The notes under the pieces are model-generated. The model was not told where the DNA came from and did no database searches. It saw only the letters and a list, made by a program, of their open reading frames with translations. A DNA stretch of 41,085 nt from positions 1 to 41,085 of IMG/VR virus record IMGVR_UViG_3300030098_000909, one strand, 5' to 3'. Source of the stretch: a virus. This document shows, piece after piece, positions 38,982 through 41,085 of the stretch (position 1 is its first letter; each line of letters starts with the position of its first letter). The position numbers were made by a program, and so were the translations under genes.

Positions 38982-39614
38982 CTATATGCCGGTGTTCGCT
39001 GCGGTGCCTACGGCAGCAGCAAAGCCTGAGTTGAAAGGTGCGTTCAAACGAACGATATACTGATGTCCAACTGCGGAATAATCCGTGTTGCCTTCCTCTT
39101 CATAGAGTCCAACAATACGAACATCCAAACCAGCAGTTGTTGCAGCGGTGCTAATATCAAGCATGTCAGAAGACTTACCTGTATTAGTGCTACCGTTGTT
39201 AACACTAGCCATATCACAGTTAGCAAACACATCTGCCAACGCGGTTGCCCGGTCGGTATTTGTGCCATCTGCTACCACAACATATAGCTGCATTGGATCG
39301 TCATACACGTAAGCTTTAACCGGAAAGTTGGTGTTAACACTTACAGCGTTTGAACCGGGCCAATAATTAAGGTGGGTCGATTTACCGGTAACGGAATCAA
39401 CATACTCAACACCGCCTAGAACGCCCAAAGGAGCCACTGCCTGATCGGTACAAGCGATTGTGCCTCCTGCGAGTGGAATAACAATTCCACCGTTATAGAT
39501 AGCGGTTGTGTAGTTGTTAGCAATTTCATACATCGTCGTAGCGTTGTTATTGATATTGCCGCCCGTTTTACCAATAGGACGAAGGCCAAAACCACCTGTT
39601 AGGGTATTTGCCAT
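38982..39614 (-). CDS. head protein, probable capsid decoration
   Basis: A 210-residue beta-rich protein (LTGGFGLRPIGKTGGNINNN, TTAIYNGGIVIPLAGGTIAC, LGGVEYVDSVTGKSTHLNYW, FPVKAYVYDDPMQLYVVVAD). Directly upstream of the capsid gene. The GLRP.G...G..NN start is common in proteins beside marine phage capsids. Two Cys only. AGGAG before ATG. A decoration or cement role is inferred from place. Confidence 0.7.
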   Translation of the reverse strand: MANTLTGGFGLRPIGKTGGNINNNATTMYEIANNYTTAIYNGGIVIPLAGGTIACTDQAVAPLGVLGGVEYVDSVTGKSTHLNYWPGSNAVSVNTNFPVKAYVYDDPMQLYVVVADGTNTDRATALADVFANCDMASVNNGSTNTGKSSDMLDISTAATTAGLDVRIVGLYEEEGNTDYSAVGHQYIVRLNAPFNSGFAAAVGTAANTGI

Positions 39615-39645
39615 TATCTACTCCTGATTGACAAAAAGGTAGCCA

Positions 39646-40134
39646 TCATTTCTGAGGACCACCAAAGGTTACACGAGATTGACGATCAGGTTTATTGATC
39701 GTCATAGTCGAATGTGCATTCTCTCGCATCATATCAGAGTCCACCGCTTGCATTTGATCGGAGCTTCTTTTGTTAAAATAAGCGCTTCTCTCAGCAACAG
39801 TTTCGTCTGGAATACGAGCTAGAATAAGTCCACCTACTCCAAACACACCTTCATATTTACCTGAGTCAATTACCGGGGCCTCAAAGTCTGGGTACTCATC
39901 CCTACGAACAAGTTCATAACCTTCACGCAATTTTGCGCTGATGTTCTTAGTATCGTCAAAACCACGAGTCTCCACTCGTATCCAACGATGCTTATAACCA
40001 TCCGGTGCAGGCGGTGCATCCAACATAGACGGGGGAGCCCACGGCTTACGCTGCGCCGTTTTTTCCCTAGTTTGGTTTGCGCGAGAAGTACGTTTAACTG
40101 TACCTTCAAACATTTCGTTTTGTTCTTCAGCCAT
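39646..40134 (-). CDS. head-region hypothetical protein
   Basis: A 162-residue hydrophilic protein with GTVKRTSRANQTREKTAQRK, then WAPPSMLDAPPAPDGYKHRW, IRVETRGFDDTKNISAKLRE, GYELVRRDEYPDFEAPVI and GLILARIPDETVAERSAYF. The PP.PDGY.HRW(I/V)R....G..D..N.....REGYE.VR pattern is common in phages next to capsid genes. Function unknown; a head assembly or minor head role is possible. Confidence 0.72.
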   Translation of the reverse strand: MAEEQNEMFEGTVKRTSRANQTREKTAQRKPWAPPSMLDAPPAPDGYKHRWIRVETRGFDDTKNISAKLREGYELVRRDEYPDFEAPVIDSGKYEGVFGVGGLILARIPDETVAERSAYFNKRSSDQMQAVDSDMMRENAHSTMTINKPDRQSRVTFGGPQK

Positions 40135-40138
40135 TTAC

Positions 40139-41011
40139 TTACTCCTTCACGTATTTCGCGTATTCTTCAAGCGGCACACCCAATTTTTTCGCTATTGCGA
40201 CTTGGCTAGGGGTGAGTCTAACCTTTTTCCCACTACTGCGCCCAGATGTAGACCGGGATACGGAAGCAACGGTCTGAGCGGGCCGTCTGCTTTCCCCGTT
40301 TTTCAGCTTATGCGGAAACTCCTCCCGCATACGCTTGTCTAACTCACTATAGTACTCATCGCTCTGCGGGTCAAACCCTTCATTTTCGATAAGTTTCTTA
40401 TGAACACCAAAAGCGGCATACGTCATAGCCTCATCAGTGCCGAACCACTCGTTTCTCGACGCCCATTGTTCCGCCTTCGCGTCCGGACGGCGAGGTTGCT
40501 GCTGTGGCATAGGAGCATTGACCTGTGCTTCCTGCTGCGCTCTAACTTGTTGCGCCGCCCTCTCCTGTTGCGCCTTAGCTTGTTCCGCGCGATCATTCTC
40601 AATCGCGAGTCTCGTGATCTTTCTTTGCGCCTCAACAACTCCATTCGTGTCACCGATCTCTATGGCTTTGGCAAGTTCTCCTTCAGCAGAGGTCATCTCG
40701 CTGGTAACACGGTTACTATACTCGTTAACATAATTAGTGTCTAAAGCATTCATACGGCTTTTCAAGCCGTCTGCTTCAGCCTGAACATTCTGAGCGTATC
40801 TTAAAGCTTCTTCTCTCTGACGCTCTGCTTCCCGCATTTTTTTAGTCAAACGATCTATGCGTTTTTGCGTGTTACTTTCTGCTTTTTCAAACTGATCTTC
40901 ACTTGACGCCTCTACTTCAGTTTCGGCGGCCTCTTCAGCTTTCACCTCAACTTCAGTATCTTGTGTATCCTCAAGCTCTAATTCAATTTGTTGTTTATCT
41001 TCCTCTGCCAT
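40139..41011 (-). CDS. capsid assembly scaffolding protein
   Basis: A 290-residue protein: very acidic N-terminus (residues 1-45, EEDKQQIELELEDTQDTEVE), then a long coiled coil (about 45-170; KRIDRLTKKMREAERQREEA), a Gln/Pro-rich linker, and a basic C-terminal segment (SSGKKVRLTPSQVAIAKKLG) that is the capsid-binding type end of scaffolds. Position before the capsid genes and charge layout agree. AGGAG before ATG. Confidence 0.82.
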   Translation of the reverse strand: MAEEDKQQIELELEDTQDTEVEVKAEEAAETEVEASSEDQFEKAESNTQKRIDRLTKKMREAERQREEALRYAQNVQAEADGLKSRMNALDTNYVNEYSNRVTSEMTSAEGELAKAIEIGDTNGVVEAQRKITRLAIENDRAEQAKAQQERAAQQVRAQQEAQVNAPMPQQQPRRPDAKAEQWASRNEWFGTDEAMTYAAFGVHKKLIENEGFDPQSDEYYSELDKRMREEFPHKLKNGESRRPAQTVASVSRSTSGRSSGKKVRLTPSQVAIAKKLGVPLEEYAKYVKE

Positions 41012-41020
41012 ATTCTGCTC

Positions 41021-41085
41021 CTAGAAATGAAGAATGTCTTCGGGTTCCATAATCTTAGCCAATACCTCGTCATCATTGAGTATAC
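41021..41085 (-). CDS. 3' end of a gene cut by the window edge (probable portal)
   Basis: The last 20 residues (ILNDDEVLAKIMEPEDILHF) end at TAG 41021. Only the C-terminus is in the window. Its place just before the scaffold is where portal or head-tail connector genes usually lie, so portal is a guess from order, not from sequence. Confidence 0.55.
   Translation of the reverse strand, partial: ILNDDEVLAKIMEPEDILHF

Noticed and set aside
1-41085. tRNA genes, insertion sequences, integrase or attachment sites
   Set aside because: None recognised by reading; intergenic space is too small for most of these, and no recombinase motifs were seen.

Overview
The window is a 41 kb piece of a tailed double-stranded DNA phage genome. 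Its protein families are those I associate with uncultured marine short-tailed phages (podovirus type): a P22 gp10-like tail hub, gp4/tail-tubular-A-like adaptors, no tail sheath or tape measure, and many small fibre-like proteins. I cannot name the host; a marine alphaproteobacterium would fit but is a guess. The genome is incomplete here. The portal gene is at most cut by the right edge, and terminase and lysis enzymes are not recognisable.

Nearly everything is read leftward (minus strand). From right to left: the tail end of a probable portal gene; head genes (scaffold, two small head proteins, major capsid protein, then a strong terminator at 38005-38030); two beta-rich virion proteins; a run of very basic small proteins (35106-36892) with one membrane protein; the neck (two adaptors flanking a protein with a plastocyanin-like copper-site motif); a Rossmann enzyme; a long fibre/adhesin region (23343-30716) in which a D-A-B-C set of four adhesin genes occurs twice in the same order; the gp10-like hub; four internal or ejection-type proteins (up to 1475 aa); an HlyC-like lysine acyltransferase; and a low-complexity virion protein ending at 9799.

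The single rightward gene, a SNF2 helicase (8351-9802), converges on the virion module with overlapping stop codons. Left of it lies the replication module, driven leftward from a promoter that overlaps the SNF2 promoter: a coiled-coil protein, an SSB-like protein, a terminator, a TOTE-type archaeo-eukaryotic primase, an SF1 helicase, a DUF6378-like protein and a family A DNA polymerase with Leu at the position equivalent to E. coli Phe762, then a terminator at 931-955.

At the far left is a separately promoted cassette of four small proteins with DNA-binding features (ribbon-helix-helix, AT-hook, zinc ribbon, NrdR-like zinc ribbon), with a perfect 12-bp palindrome over the start point and ribosome binding site. 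Another sigma70-like promoter at the left edge fires out of the window. Genes are packed with ATGA or TAATG overlaps, so translational coupling is widespread. The most notable features are the duplicated adhesin cassette, the copper-site virion protein, the HlyC-like enzyme alongside a recurring (M/Y/F)A(K/N)GG peptide in virion proteins, the mutually exclusive divergent promoters, and the DNA-binding cassette.
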